From Flavobacterium reichenbachii (GTDB lineage: Bacteria; Bacteroidota; Bacteroidia; Flavobacteriales; Flavobacteriaceae): a stretch of 64,000 bases of DNA. The stretch covers positions 1 through 64,000 of the forward strand of contig NZ_MUHF01000006.1 of NCBI RefSeq assembly GCF_002217435.1, in the 5' to 3' direction. Positions within the stretch are counted from its first letter, which is position 1. Each line of letters starts with the position of its first letter. The notes below the pieces were generated by a model. That model was not told where the DNA came from and did not search any database. It saw only the letters and a program-made list of their open reading frames with translations. Positions 8,874-17,153 of the stretch are shown in pieces. The translations under genes and the position numbers were made by a program.

Positions 8874-10016
8874 TTATTTTTTATTAGTTATTTCGGCAAC
8901 TTTAGCGGCTTTCTCTGGCTGAATCGCCTGTCCGTCCTGAAGTTTGTCCACACCGCTTAATACGATTTGGTCACCAGATTGTACACCATCTTTAATTAAA
9001 TAATTAGTACCGCTTTTACCTTCAACTGTAATAGGCATTTTGGTTACTTTATTGTCTTTACCTACAGTGAAAACAAATACTTTGTCTTGCATTTCTATAG
9101 TAGCAGATTGTGGAACCAAAATCGCATCGTCATGCTTTAAACCTAAACGAATTCTACCTGTATTTCCAGAACGTAAAGTTCCGTTTGCATTTGGGAAAGT
9201 AGCTCTAATGGTAATGGCTCCCGTAGTTTTATCAAACTGACCGTCGACCATATCAATCTTTCCGGTTTGAGGATACGCATTATTGTCTGCCAAAATCAAA
9301 GTAACTGGAGGTAATTTTTTGATTTTGTCTCCAAGAGAACTTCCGGCGTATTGTGCTTTAAAGTTGATGAAATCAGTTTCACCCAAAGAGAAATAAGCAA
9401 AAATTTCATGAACGTCTGACAAAGTTGTTAATGGTTCTACGTCAGAGGCAGAAACTAAACTTCCTTGTTTTTTTGGCAGTCTTCCAATGTAACCACTTAC
9501 TGGAGCTGTCACATTAGTATATCCTAGATTAATTTTAGCAGAACCCACCATTGCTTTTGCTTGTTCGATATTTGCAGCAGCAATTTTTTGAGAAGCTTTA
9601 GCCGTTTTCAATTGATAATCAGAAACTACTTTGTTTTGTACTAACGGTGTTAATTTATCAACTTCTAATTGTGCATTAATCAAAGCCGCTTCTGCAGCGT
9701 GAAGACTTGCCAAAGCATTATTCAGCTGCTCACGATACGGACGTTCGTTTATTTTGAATAAAGTTTGTCCTTTGTTTACGTAAGCTCCTTCGTCTACAAA
9801 AATTCTGTCAAGGTTTCCGCTTACTTGCGGGCGAATTTCAACATCTACAGTTCCTTGCAAAGCAGCAGGATATTCAGCATCCGTCACAGTATTGGCGCTT
9901 GTAATTGAAGCAACAGGAAGAACCGGTGGAGGAGGAGCAACCGGTGCCTGGTTTTTATCGGCACAGCTGCTAAATACTAGTGCCAGAATAAAACTGGTTA
10001 TTATTACATTTTTCAT
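8874..10016 (-). CDS. RND efflux periplasmic adaptor (membrane fusion protein)
   Basis: The preferred start is the ATG at 10016, giving 380 aa with a lipoprotein signal peptide (LALVFSSC). The longer frame to 10115 would begin inside one of the TetR-type operators and would put 33 unlikely residues before the signal. The protein has the adaptor order: Pro-rich tether, barrel-sandwich/lipoyl half-motif (GNLDRIFVDEGAYVNKGQTL, mature N-terminal region), alpha-hairpin, second lipoyl half, then beta-barrel domain. It bridges the RND permease to the outer-membrane channel. It is the first gene of the operon, behind a 320-bp leader that carries four operator copies. Confidence 0.92.
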   Translation of the reverse strand: MKNVIITSFILALVFSSCADKNQAPVAPPPPVLPVASITSANTVTDAEYPAALQGTVDVEIRPQVSGNLDRIFVDEGAYVNKGQTLFKINERPYREQLNNALASLHAAEAALINAQLEVDKLTPLVQNKVVSDYQLKTAKASQKIAAANIEQAKAMVGSAKINLGYTNVTAPVSGYIGRLPKKQGSLVSASDVEPLTTLSDVHEIFAYFSLGETDFINFKAQYAGSSLGDKIKKLPPVTLILADNNAYPQTGKIDMVDGQFDKTTGAITIRATFPNANGTLRSGNTGRIRLGLKHDDAILVPQSATIEMQDKVFVFTVGKDNKVTKMPITVEGKSGTNYLIKDGVQSGDQIVLSGVDKLQDGQAIQPEKAAKVAEITNKK

Positions 10017-10100
10017 TTTACTATTGGTTTTAATTGGTTGAACATTTTCTCGTTTAATTTGTGTTATTCTGGCATTCTCGGGATTCATATTTAATTGAAT

Positions 10101-10320
10101 TAAATTATCTAACATTGTTAAGTAAAAACGTGCAAATTTCTATACAGTTAACCCTTTCCAATTCTATTTTAAATTGGTATTAAATTATTTATCAGTGTTA
10201 AGTAAAAGAGTAAAAAAACTCGACATTACCTTTATTAAATTTTCTAACGGTGTTAAGTAATGATTATAAAAAAAAGGATTTTATATTATCCGATTAAATT
10301 ATTTTACACTGTTAAGTAAA
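10101..10320. promoter_or_regulatory. Four-copy TetR-type operator array upstream of the adaptor gene
   Basis: Four copies of a roughly 28-bp repeat (TTAAATT..., imperfect palindrome near TTAACACTGTTAAG, then TAA) have 14-bp cores at 10109-10122 (CTAACATTGTTAAG), 10189-10202 (TTATCAGTGTTAAG), 10244-10257 (CTAACGGTGTTAAG) and 10303-10316 (TTTACACTGTTAAG). Start-to-start spacings are 80, 55 and 59 bp. A fifth copy lies upstream of tetR at 10950-10963. They are the obvious binding sites for the TetR-type repressor encoded next door; the assignment is inferred. Confidence 0.75.
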
Positions 10321-10334
10321 AATTGAAAAAAAAT

Positions 10335-10928
10335 CTACTGTATTGATTTGATGATACCACCAATGGCATCTTTCAAAATTTGAGCATTTATAGTTTCTAA
10401 AATATCACTTTTGTTAATGATGTTGATGGCGATTAAACCATGAATAACAGAAAAGAAAGTAAAATATTTTTGTTTGATGATATCTTGACTCGGATTGCTG
10501 TCTTTCATTACTTCAGCAATTACATGAGTAAATAATTTGTAAGGTCCCTCTTGAGCCGAACATCGTTGTGCACAGCAGGTCATTTGAACACCAAACATTA
10601 ACTGATACATTTCAGTATTTGTAAAAGCGAAATCCCAGTAAGTCATCCACATGGCTTCTAACTGGTCTTCGGGTTTTTCAAACTTATCAATTGCAATTTG
10701 CAATTCCTTAGTCAGCTTAATAAAACCTTTACCTGTAAGTTCCTCCAATATTGCTTCCTTATTTGAGAAATATTCATAAATAATAGGAGCAGTATATTCG
10801 ATTCTGTCGGCAATTTTACGCATACTCAAACCATTCCAGCCTTCTTCTTTCACGATATCATAAGCAGCGCCAAGAATATTATTTCTTGTCTCTTCTTTTT
10901 GTCTTAAAATTCGATCTTTACTAGCCAT
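10335..10928 (-). CDS. TetR/AcrR family transcriptional regulator
   Basis: The 197-aa protein has an N-terminal TetR helix-turn-helix (residues 12-58: NNILGAAYDIVKEEGWNGLS, then MRKIADRIEYTAPIIYEYFSN) and an all-helical C-terminal ligand domain. A Cys pair with a further Cys (TCCAQRCSAQEG, near residue 122) in that domain is unusual and could sense thiol-reactive compounds or metal, but this is speculation. The gene is upstream of and co-directional with the RND operon. An operator copy abuts the -7 box of its own promoter, which points to autorepression as well as control of the pump. Confidence 0.88.
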   Translation of the reverse strand: MASKDRILRQKEETRNNILGAAYDIVKEEGWNGLSMRKIADRIEYTAPIIYEYFSNKEAILEELTGKGFIKLTKELQIAIDKFEKPEDQLEAMWMTYWDFAFTNTEMYQLMFGVQMTCCAQRCSAQEGPYKLFTHVIAEVMKDSNPSQDIIKQKYFTFFSVIHGLIAINIINKSDILETINAQILKDAIGGIIKSIQ

Positions 10929-10949
10929 TTTATTTGAGTATTAAATTGT

Positions 10950-10994
10950 TTAACACCGTTAGGCAAATGTATGGCGCTTTTTCTGATTATGAAA
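10950..10994 (-). promoter_or_regulatory. tetR promoter with abutting operator
   Basis: On the minus strand a -33-like TTTC, 19 nt, and a perfect -7 box TACATTTG (plus-strand 10964-10971) are followed directly by the operator TTAACACCGTTAGG (plus-strand 10950-10963). The start codon of tetR is at 10928. Repressor binding here would cover the transcription start. Confidence 0.7.
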
Positions 10995-11091
10995 TAATTT
11001 AATCATAATATTTTCTTATCGTTGTATAGATGGATATAAAAAAGCCCGAAAACGCTTTATTTTATTGATTTTTTTGATTCTGCAATTTTTT

Positions 11092-11205
11092 TAAGGAGCA
11101 GTTATTTTTGGTTTTTAAGACCATTTGTCCTGCTCTCCACTATATCTTTTATGGCAAAACCCGCCATAAAAGGATGCCGTTTCGATCAGGGCTAGGCCGA
11201 GAAGT
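11092..11205 (-). ncRNA. Candidate structured RNA, possibly a recurrent flavobacterial element
   Basis: Read on the minus strand, about 114 nt begin with CGGCCTAGCCCTGATCGAAA. They contain a perfect 10-bp hairpin (CTTTTATGGC, 7-nt loop, GCCATAAAAG), then GATATAGTGGAGAGCAGGA, whose CAGG can pair with CCTG in the 5' part, and end with CTGCTCC and a short A/T tract. There is no open frame. I recall near-identical blocks in other flavobacterial genomes; comparison with the Rfam Flavo-1 family would be the obvious test. The nearest minus-strand gene downstream is tetR, which starts at 10928. Confidence 0.5.
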
Positions 11206-11284
11206 TTTTATTTTCATTAGATTTTTATGACCGATTTAATCAAAAATAAATAATGTATTACAAGCTCAACCGGATTAAAATCCA

Positions 11285-11500
11285 ATCCTGCAATATTGGT
11301 AGAGCCTTTGGCTCTTTTTTTTATTTTTTATAAATGAAAACAAAAATTCCGAAGGAATGATTCATATTGTAGGGCTGGACTTCAGTCCAGTTTAGAAATA
11401 GGATAAAATAGTGTAATTGCATACTCAGCCTAATTGATTCCGAAGTTTCGGTAGGGTTCTACAATATTGGGCGAGTCTTTGGCTCTTTATTTTAGGGGGT
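11285..11500. repeat. Intergenic repeat remnants
   Basis: The string AATATTGG followed by a GAGCC/GAGTC-TTTGGCTCTTT block occurs twice (about 11292-11322 and 11472-11490). Between them are small palindromes (GGACTTCAGTCC, CCGAAGGAAT/CCGAAGTTTCGG). These look like decayed flavobacterial dispersed repeats. The right copy overlaps the last codons of the broken toxin gene. No gene is visible in 10996-11486. Confidence 0.45.
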
Positions 11501-11785
11501 ATTTTTCTGGATTTTGTGAAGTATGAAAAACAGCATTTAGAAAAACCGTTTTTGATAATTCTTCGATAATAAAAAATGCGGCAATGGAAATTTTTTAAAA
11601 GGAAGACAGCGATAATTATTATCGTGAAATTGGTAAAAAGGATTTATTTGCAAAGCTTTGTAAACTTTTTGATAATCATTCAGAAAATCTAAGGCGACTT
11701 TCTTACTAACTTTTAAAATATAAAACTCAACAGCGTCCTCAATATTTTTTAAAGCAATAGGAGAAATGATAATCTTATAATTCAT
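11487..11785 (-). pseudogene. Frameshifted RelE/ParE-type toxin
   Basis: The first frame reads MNYKIIISPIALKNIEDAVE and continues as a ParE/RelE toxin to LPFKKFP (residues 68-74). It then goes out of frame and stops at 11537 after 82 aa. One frame over, the expected family C-terminus is intact: IAAFFIIEELSKTVFLNAVF, then HTSQNPEKYPLK and a stop at 11487-11489. The region is 299 nt, one short of a 99-codon gene plus stop, so a single-base deletion near 11573-11582 explains it. Either the toxin is inactivated or the base is an assembly error next to a short A run. The antitoxin gene upstream overlaps it by 11 nt. Confidence 0.8.
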
Positions 11786-12002
11786 ACTTCTTTTTTAAGT
11801 CAGTATAAACTGATGCAGCATCTGTATAAACGTTTTTATCTGAAATAACCTGATCATTTAATATTTGCTGCTGTTCTTCAGATAACTCGTAAGGTTTTAC
11901 ATTTGATATTTCAAATTTGATCTTTAGTGCTTTCATAAAAGCTTTTACAGCTTCAATTTGAGAAGCATCTTCCGTGTATGCCGTGATGTTAATTGCTTGC
12001 AT
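11775..12002 (-). CDS. Antitoxin partner of the RelE/ParE-type toxin
   Basis: The 75-aa protein begins MQAINITAYTEDASQIEAVK and has the short strand followed by helices seen in DUF2683-like antitoxins paired with ParE/RelE toxins in Bacteroidota. Its stop overlaps the toxin start by 11 nt, the usual antitoxin-first arrangement. The C-terminal half is charged and probably wraps the toxin. Because the toxin frame is broken, this may be a surviving orphan antitoxin. Confidence 0.7.
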   Translation of the reverse strand: MQAINITAYTEDASQIEAVKAFMKALKIKFEISNVKPYELSEEQQQILNDQVISDKNVYTDAASVYTDLKKKYEL

Positions 12003-12128
12003 GATATTTATATACTAAAGTTTATTACCAAAGTTATGACAAAAGTATAATTTACAGGTTAATCTCCTTAATTTATTTCTATTCACAATTCTACTAATTC
12101 GATTTTTTCGTAACATTACAATAAAAAA

Positions 12129-12572
12129 ATGAAAGCGCTAACCATCTTAAAAACCACAATTGCTGTTTTATTTTTGCAGCAGACCGCCTTTTCACAGGAA
12201 GTAAAAAAAGAAACTATTTCAACTGAAAACAAATACACCATCGAAAACTGTGTAAATCATTTTGAAATAGACAAAGCAGCCAAAACAAAAGTAGGCTATC
12301 AATATTGGTTTGCCGATAAAAATTTTACTGAAGAAAATACACTGAAAATGAGTATTGTCGAACCCGGAAAATCGACTCACGCGCCGCATCATCATCCCGA
12401 AGAAGAATTTTTTTATATCTTAGAAGGAACTGCCGAATTCTATCTTGACGGAAAAACTAAGACTGCCGGACCAAATACTAGTTTCTATTGTCCGCCAAAT
12501 GCAGAACACGGAATTAAAAATGTGGGCTCTACAGATTTAAAATATTTGGTAATGAAGAAAGATTTGAGATAA
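12129..12572 (+). CDS. Secreted cupin-domain protein
   Basis: The 147-aa protein has a signal peptide (MKALTILKTTIAVLFLQQTAFSQ) and one cupin domain. Cupin motif 1 is visible as HAPHHHPEEEFFYILEG (about residues 78-94) with the metal-binding His/His/Glu set, and motif 2 as FYCPPNAEHGIKN (about 117-129) with the fourth His ligand. It should be a small periplasmic metal-binding beta-barrel; the substrate is unknown. It is a single gene, and its stop is 10 bp from the end of the convergent receiver gene with no terminator between. Confidence 0.8.
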   Translation: MKALTILKTTIAVLFLQQTAFSQEVKKETISTENKYTIENCVNHFEIDKAAKTKVGYQYWFADKNFTEENTLKMSIVEPGKSTHAPHHHPEEEFFYILEGTAEFYLDGKTKTAGPNTSFYCPPNAEHGIKNVGSTDLKYLVMKKDLR

Positions 12573-12582
12573 TTGCCTATTT

Positions 12583-13008
12583 CTATCTTATATAATTTGG
12601 AGATACGCAAGCTTCCCAATAACTGACAATCGTTTTAATTATTCTTTTTATTTCGCCGTATTCTGAAGGCTTCACGAAAAAGCCCTGAATTGATTTTGAG
12701 TAAGCGTCTATAACGTGTTTTTGCTCTGCACTTGTAGAAAAAAACAAATACGGAATTGACTTAAGTCTTAAATCTTCATTTTCATGAATTTTTGCCCGCA
12801 GATCAATACCGCTGAGTTTTGGCATGTTGATATCGGAGAAAATAATAAAAGGCTCAACATCTGTAAAGGTCAAGTATTCTAAAGCTTTTTCGCCATCAGA
12901 AAAAAAGATGATTTTATTTTTATAATCAAGTTCTTTGAATACGTCAGTTAAAATATCCTGATCGTCTAAATCGTCTTCAATAATAATAATTGGTCCGCCT
13001 TTGTTCAT
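12583..13008 (-). CDS. Single-domain response regulator (receiver only)
   Basis: The 141-aa protein is a CheY-like receiver with no output domain. The acidic pocket is IIEDDLDDQD (residues 9-18), the phosphoacceptor Asp lies in FSDINMPKLSG (about residue 59), the conserved Thr/Ser is in FFSTSA and the Lys in FVKPSE. It resembles the Rcp1-like receivers that relay phosphate from hybrid or phytochrome-like kinases. No kinase is adjacent, so its partner is elsewhere. Confidence 0.88.
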   Translation of the reverse strand: MNKGGPIIIIEDDLDDQDILTDVFKELDYKNKIIFFSDGEKALEYLTFTDVEPFIIFSDINMPKLSGIDLRAKIHENEDLRLKSIPYLFFSTSAEQKHVIDAYSKSIQGFFVKPSEYGEIKRIIKTIVSYWEACVSPNYIR

Positions 13009-13177
13009 ATGTGTTTTTTATAAAGGTAGGTCATTTATGTCGGTATTCAATTTTTTGGAACCTTAGTTTTAGAATTTGAAGTGATTAATTCCTTATTTTA
13101 CAGTTCTAATTCTTCAAAGATTAAAACACATAATTAATTTTATCATAAAAACTAACTTACTTAATTACCAAAACCTT

Positions 13178-14140
13178 ATGAACCATAAATTTAAAACCAA
13201 ATTATTGCAGCATTTACCTTCCTGTTTTCTGTTATTAATATTTTTCACGAGTCAAATAAACGTGTACGGAATGGCCGTCGCTTCTCCGTTAGAAGGACGC
13301 TGGGATATAACGATTGACATTGATGGTAAACCTGCTCCAGCCTGGCTAGAAGTCAGACTTTCGGGTCATAAAACACTTGTAGGCCAGTTTGTCTGTGTTG
13401 TAGGCAGTGGTCGCCCGGTGTCTGAAATCCATTTTAAAGACGGAAAATTTAGTTTTGCAATACCTGCCCAATGGGAACAGGGAACAAACGATCTTCGAGT
13501 AGAAGGCGTAATTGAAGGTGAAAAAATATTTGGAACCCTAATAACGGTAGACGAAAAAAAACAAAGCTGGACTGGTGTTCGCGCACCTGTACTTCGTCGT
13601 ACTTCGCCACCTGTTTGGGGCAAATCTATTCGGCTTATAGAGAACAATTCGCTGAATGGCTGGCATGCAGAAGGAAACAATAATCAGTGGATTTCAGAAA
13701 ATGGCATTTTACGCAGTCCAAAATCTGGCGTTAATCTGGTGACCAATAATAAATTTACTGATTTTAAACTCCATGTAGAATTTCGTATTCCAAAAGGCAG
13801 TAATAGCGGTATTTATCTGCGCGGGCGCTATGAAGTACAAGTAACGGACAGTAAAGGTATGGAACCGGCTTTGGACCAAATGGGAGCGATTTATGGATTT
13901 TTGGTTCCAAATGAAATGGTCGCCAAAGAAGCTGGTGAATGGAATACGTTTGATATTACCCTGATTGGCAAAATGGTAACTATTGTTGCAAATGGTAAAA
14001 CGGTAATCAGCAATCAGGATATTCCCGGAATTACTGGCGGCGCAATCGACAGCAACGAAGGAGAGCCTGGACCTTTGCTGATTCAGGGAGATCATGGTCC
14101 TGTAGAATACCGAAATATTATTATAACTCCGGCCAAATAA
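13178..14140 (+). CDS. DUF1080 (3-keto-disaccharide hydrolase-like) secreted protein
   Basis: The 320-aa protein has an N-terminal signal peptide of about 34 residues, then a beta-rich region (about 38-135, beginning LEGRWDITIDIDGKP), then a DUF1080 domain (about 150-318). Family features visible there include LNGWHAEG, SGIYLRGRYEVQV and GEWNTFDITLIG. The fold is concanavalin-like, and some members hydrolyse 3-keto-glycosides, but whether this one does is unknown. It is a single gene with its own upstream region. Confidence 0.8.
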   Translation: MNHKFKTKLLQHLPSCFLLLIFFTSQINVYGMAVASPLEGRWDITIDIDGKPAPAWLEVRLSGHKTLVGQFVCVVGSGRPVSEIHFKDGKFSFAIPAQWEQGTNDLRVEGVIEGEKIFGTLITVDEKKQSWTGVRAPVLRRTSPPVWGKSIRLIENNSLNGWHAEGNNNQWISENGILRSPKSGVNLVTNNKFTDFKLHVEFRIPKGSNSGIYLRGRYEVQVTDSKGMEPALDQMGAIYGFLVPNEMVAKEAGEWNTFDITLIGKMVTIVANGKTVISNQDIPGITGGAIDSNEGEPGPLLIQGDHGPVEYRNIIITPAK

Positions 14141-14279
14141 GTTTCTTTGATGATTATGCTGTGTGAAGTCTCCCGATTTATATATTTTATAATAAGGAGC
14201 TTCTCACATCGTATAAATTTAAATTCAATTTGCAATAGGTATAAAATTGAGGTATCTTATTGGTTTTTAAATATCTAAC

Positions 14280-14879
14280 TTACAAGAGGATAATGAAAAG
14301 TATGATTAGTATAATCACCATTATGAAGTCTTGATGAACATGATCAAAAAATTTGGGCTTTTGGGAGAAAGAATATAATATTGCGGTCATAATAGAGATT
14401 GCAAATAATAGTATAAATCCCCTTTTTCCATCTTTATTATCCGCTCTATTTCTGCATGCAATATTTAGATATTCGTTGTTGTTTTTTATAAGCGAATGAA
14501 TTTCACAAGAAGTTTCCTTGTCAAAATCTGCTATATCACTTTTTAATAGTGCAATTGTAATCGTATCTCCTACTTTTATTTCAGTTAGCACTTCATTGCG
14601 ATTAGCACATCTATAATCAAAACTTGCAATTTTAAATGTACTCTGGTTATTTACACATTTAAATTCAATCCATCTTTTGCTGTTTTTGCCTTTTGTTTCT
14701 TTGAATTCGGGAGCTTTTTCTGTTATTAGATTTTCATAAGTTTGAAGCTCTGATGGTTTTATGATGTAACTTCCACTAATTACTTTCATAAAGAAGTAAG
14801 TTCCAATAATAAAACAAATTATAGCCGCAGCTAAATAATCTTTTTGCTTTTTTTCCCAGTCATCAATCTGATCAGCCAT
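14280..14879 (-). CDS. Hypothetical membrane protein
   Basis: The 199-aa protein has one transmembrane helix near residues 14-34, a roughly 115-residue extracytoplasmic part with several Cys (at CVNNQ, YRCANR, SCEIHS and ACRNRA) that could form disulfides, and two helices near the C-terminus (about 153-170 and 182-199). No family is recognised. A loose inverted repeat around 14160-14211 may terminate transcription between this gene and the convergent DUF1080 gene. Confidence 0.5.
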   Translation of the reverse strand: MADQIDDWEKKQKDYLAAAIICFIIGTYFFMKVISGSYIIKPSELQTYENLITEKAPEFKETKGKNSKRWIEFKCVNNQSTFKIASFDYRCANRNEVLTEIKVGDTITIALLKSDIADFDKETSCEIHSLIKNNNEYLNIACRNRADNKDGKRGFILLFAISIMTAILYSFSQKPKFFDHVHQDFIMVIILIILFIILL

Positions 14880-15031
14880 AAATTATAATTGAAATTTAGT
14901 TTAATTTTTGCTCAATTTATTAAAATCTACTACAATAATATTATTTCCTTCATCTTCCATTTTTTGATTGTTATGGTAGATTTACAATATTTTATTTTGA
15001 TATACAAAAGATCTTCTCTTGGTACATTGTT

Positions 15032-15418
15032 TTATTTTAAAGCATGATTGACAAACAAGCATTTAAAATTGTTTTTTACTTCTATTAATCGAATAGTATC
15101 TTTTTGATATTCCAAAATTTTATAGGTATAATCACATAATTCTAGAATACTGTCTTTTTCTGAAAAGCTCCAATAGCAGTCTCTTTGTTCTCCATCAAGT
15201 AAAATATGTTTTCGATCACTCGAGGTGTACCGATTTTCAAAGTCTCCATTTTCATAAAATTTCATATAAAAAACGGCTCTGGAATTGCGATTATATTTAC
15301 TATTATTTATATAAGACCATTTTTTATGTGGATTTATGAGTAAATTTTCAAATTCACTTTTTTTGCATGACGAAAGTGTAAGAATCATTAGGCTTAGCAA
15401 AAATATTTTTTTAATCAT
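15032..15418 (-). CDS. Small hypothetical lipoprotein
   Basis: The ATG at 15418 is preferred because it gives MIKKIFLLSLMILTLSSC, a proper lipoprotein signal; the frame is open to 15451, but the extra 11 residues would bury it and overlap the upstream gene. The mature protein of about 110 aa reads like a small beta-sheet 'lipocalin-like' fold, but no family is assigned. It lies 13 bp after the LprI-like gene and is probably co-transcribed. Confidence 0.6.
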   Translation of the reverse strand: MIKKIFLLSLMILTLSSCKKSEFENLLINPHKKWSYINNSKYNRNSRAVFYMKFYENGDFENRYTSSDRKHILLDGEQRDCYWSFSEKDSILELCDYTYKILEYQKDTIRLIEVKNNFKCLFVNHALK

Positions 15419-15431
15419 GATATTAAAATGA

Positions 15432-15851
15432 TTAATACTCAATACTATCATAGTATCTCTTTAATTCGATGGTTCTGGCTTTTACAATCTCAGTTTTTCG
15501 ACCTTCTGCAACAGGATACCACATGGTTCCTTGTTTTACTTCGTAATAATATTTAGAAATAAATTCAAATTCGTTATCACGATAAATGATCCATTGCTTT
15601 TGGGATTGCTTTAGAATTTCAAATGCATCTTTAGAAAGTTTTGCTTTTAGTAAATTGTAGCTGCTGTTTAATTGTTTATCCCAATCTTCTCGAGCTTTTA
15701 TTTCGCAATTGCACATTTCAGCTGTCGAAATATCATTTTTATCCAGACATTTTGATTTTCGAATATCGATTAAATCTTCTTTCTTCTTGCTTTTCTGAGA
15801 AAATCCAGCCAGACAAAGACTAAAGAAAATTATAAAAAATGTTTTTTTCAT
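15432..15851 (-). CDS. LprI-like (DUF1311) secreted protein
   Basis: The 139-aa protein has a signal peptide (MKKTFFIIFFSLCLAGFSQ). A DUF1311/LprI N-terminal-type domain follows, with the Cys pairs (KCLDK...MCNCEI), the helix LNSSYNLLKAKLSKDAFEIL and the hallmark QKQWIIYRDNEFEF. Family members include M. tuberculosis LprI, a lysozyme inhibitor; most are uncharacterised periplasmic proteins. The gene is followed closely by a small lipoprotein gene, suggesting a two-gene envelope operon. Confidence 0.75.
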   Translation of the reverse strand: MKKTFFIIFFSLCLAGFSQKSKKKEDLIDIRKSKCLDKNDISTAEMCNCEIKAREDWDKQLNSSYNLLKAKLSKDAFEILKQSQKQWIIYRDNEFEFISKYYYEVKQGTMWYPVAEGRKTEIVKARTIELKRYYDSIEY

Positions 15852-16284
15852 TCGTTTGCAAAATAAGATTTAGAGTTTGGATCTGCTTGTAAGTTTGTTC
15901 TCAAAAATAGGATTTTAGAATCATTTTTTGAGTTTATAATTAAATATTTTTATGATTTACGAAGTTATTTTAAGCTTGAATGTGCCGTAGGTAAGTGTAC
16001 TAAATTATGAGACTTTGTACCGCGACGGTTTTTTACTCCTTTAAAATGTCTTTTTATTTAGTACTCACTAATTTATACACTTATTTCCTAGCTTTCATCC
16101 TATAAAATAGTTAACTGCATTGACGTGCATCTTATATAATTTCAGTTTATTTTTTAATAAAAATTTGATTTTCAATTAATTAACTTTTATTAAAGAAAGG
16201 TTTAACACGCTCTGTTTTCGCTGGCTGTTTCAAATAACTAATTTTAACTAAATCAAAATTAATAACGTTTTAAAAATTAAAATT
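15852..16284. other. Intergenic region, 433 bp
   Basis: This divergent gap lies between the LprI-like gene and the DJ-1/PfpI-like gene. It is very AT-rich. I see no open frame, strong hairpin or recognisable repeat in it. It presumably holds both promoters, but I could not place a convincing -33/-7 pair. Confidence 0.5.
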
Positions 16285-16833
16285 ATGAAAAAGAATATAG
16301 CCATATTAGCAACAAACGGTTTCGAAGAATCAGAATTAGCATCTCCTAAAGCCTATCTGGAAGAGCAAGGCTGGAATGCAGATATTGTCAGTTTAAAATC
16401 AGGAACGATCAAATCTTGGAAAGACGGTAATTGGGGTAAGGAATATAATGTAGATGTAGTTTTGGATCAGGCAAATGAAGCAGATTATGATGCTTTGGTT
16501 CTTCCGGGAGGAGTTATAAATCCTGATTTATTGAGAAGAGAAGAAGCTGCAGTAAATTTTGTACGTTCCTTTTTTGAAAGTAAAAAACCAGTAGCCGCTA
16601 TTTGTCATGGTCCACAAATTCTGGTAGATGCCGATGTTTTACAAGGTCGAAAAGTAACTTCGTTCTTCTCGGTTAAAAACGATTTGAAAAATGCCGGAGC
16701 ACAATGGGAGGACTCAGAAGTAGTCGTAGACAACGGATTGGTAACCAGCCGAAACCCGAATGATTTACCCGCTTTTAATAAAAAAATGGTGGAAGAGATT
16801 AAAGAAGGAAAACACGAGCGTCAGACAGTTTAA
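16285..16833 (+). CDS. DJ-1/PfpI family protein (type 1 glutamine amidotransferase-like)
   Basis: The 182-aa protein is of full family length. It opens with the Rossmann-like strand and conserved Glu (IAILATNGFEESELASPK). The nucleophile elbow is VAAICHGPQILVDADVL, with the reactive Cys at about residue 107 followed by His, and the last strand carries LVTSRNPNDLPAF. Relatives (PfpI, YhbO, YraA) act in stress resistance and have been linked to chaperone, protease or deglycase activity. A clear terminator follows, so it is monocistronic. Confidence 0.88.
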   Translation: MKKNIAILATNGFEESELASPKAYLEEQGWNADIVSLKSGTIKSWKDGNWGKEYNVDVVLDQANEADYDALVLPGGVINPDLLRREEAAVNFVRSFFESKKPVAAICHGPQILVDADVLQGRKVTSFFSVKNDLKNAGAQWEDSEVVVDNGLVTSRNPNDLPAFNKKMVEEIKEGKHERQTV

Positions 16834-16865
16834 GAAGATATTTTTATTTAGATTTATCAGGTTAC

Positions 16866-16903
16866 AAAAAATGCAAGATCAATTTTGGTCTTGCATTTTT
16901 TTT
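16866..16903 (+). terminator. Terminator of the DJ-1/PfpI-like gene
   Basis: A hairpin with stem AAAAATGCAAGA/TCTTGCATTTTT is followed by a T run, 33 bp after the stop codon. Confidence 0.85.
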
Positions 16904-16924
16904 GTGATGTTTTTTTACGTTCTG

Positions 16925-17058
16925 TTTGTCATTTCGATGGAAGGAGACCCGAGCGATAGCGAACTGGCGAAGCAAATCTTCGCAAGAAGCTCGACAAAGA
17001 TTGGAGATTTAGATTGTGGAGTTTCTTGCAAAGATTTCTCGTTCCTCGAAATGACAAA
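16925..17058. repeat. 134-bp dispersed palindromic repeat
   Basis: Perfect 13-bp terminal inverted repeats TTTGTCATTTCGA and TCGAAATGACAAA enclose further inverted arms (GCAAATCTTCGCAAGAA against TTTCTTGCAAAGATTTC), so the whole element can fold into a long hairpin. This type (CATTTCGA...TCGAAATG) is a familiar flavobacterial intergenic repeat. A frame that runs across it is not a gene. Confidence 0.75.
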
Positions 17059-17153
17059 AATGCGATAAATGCCTGCTGAAATATAGATTCCTTATATTTG
17101 ATAAAAGGAATATATAAAATGAAAGAAAAATCTTTCTTTTTAAAAAGTTTTCG

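Noticed and set aside
10017..10115. 33-residue N-terminal extension of the efflux adaptor
   Set aside because: The first ATG lies inside a TetR-type operator and a clean lipoprotein signal starts at 10016.
13366..14095. Two minus-strand frames of 104 and 128 codons
   Set aside because: Both are antisense shadows of the DUF1080 gene.
16760..17068. A 102-codon plus-strand frame
   Set aside because: It overlaps the end of the DJ-1/PfpI-like gene, crosses a terminator and is mostly the palindromic repeat 16925-17058.
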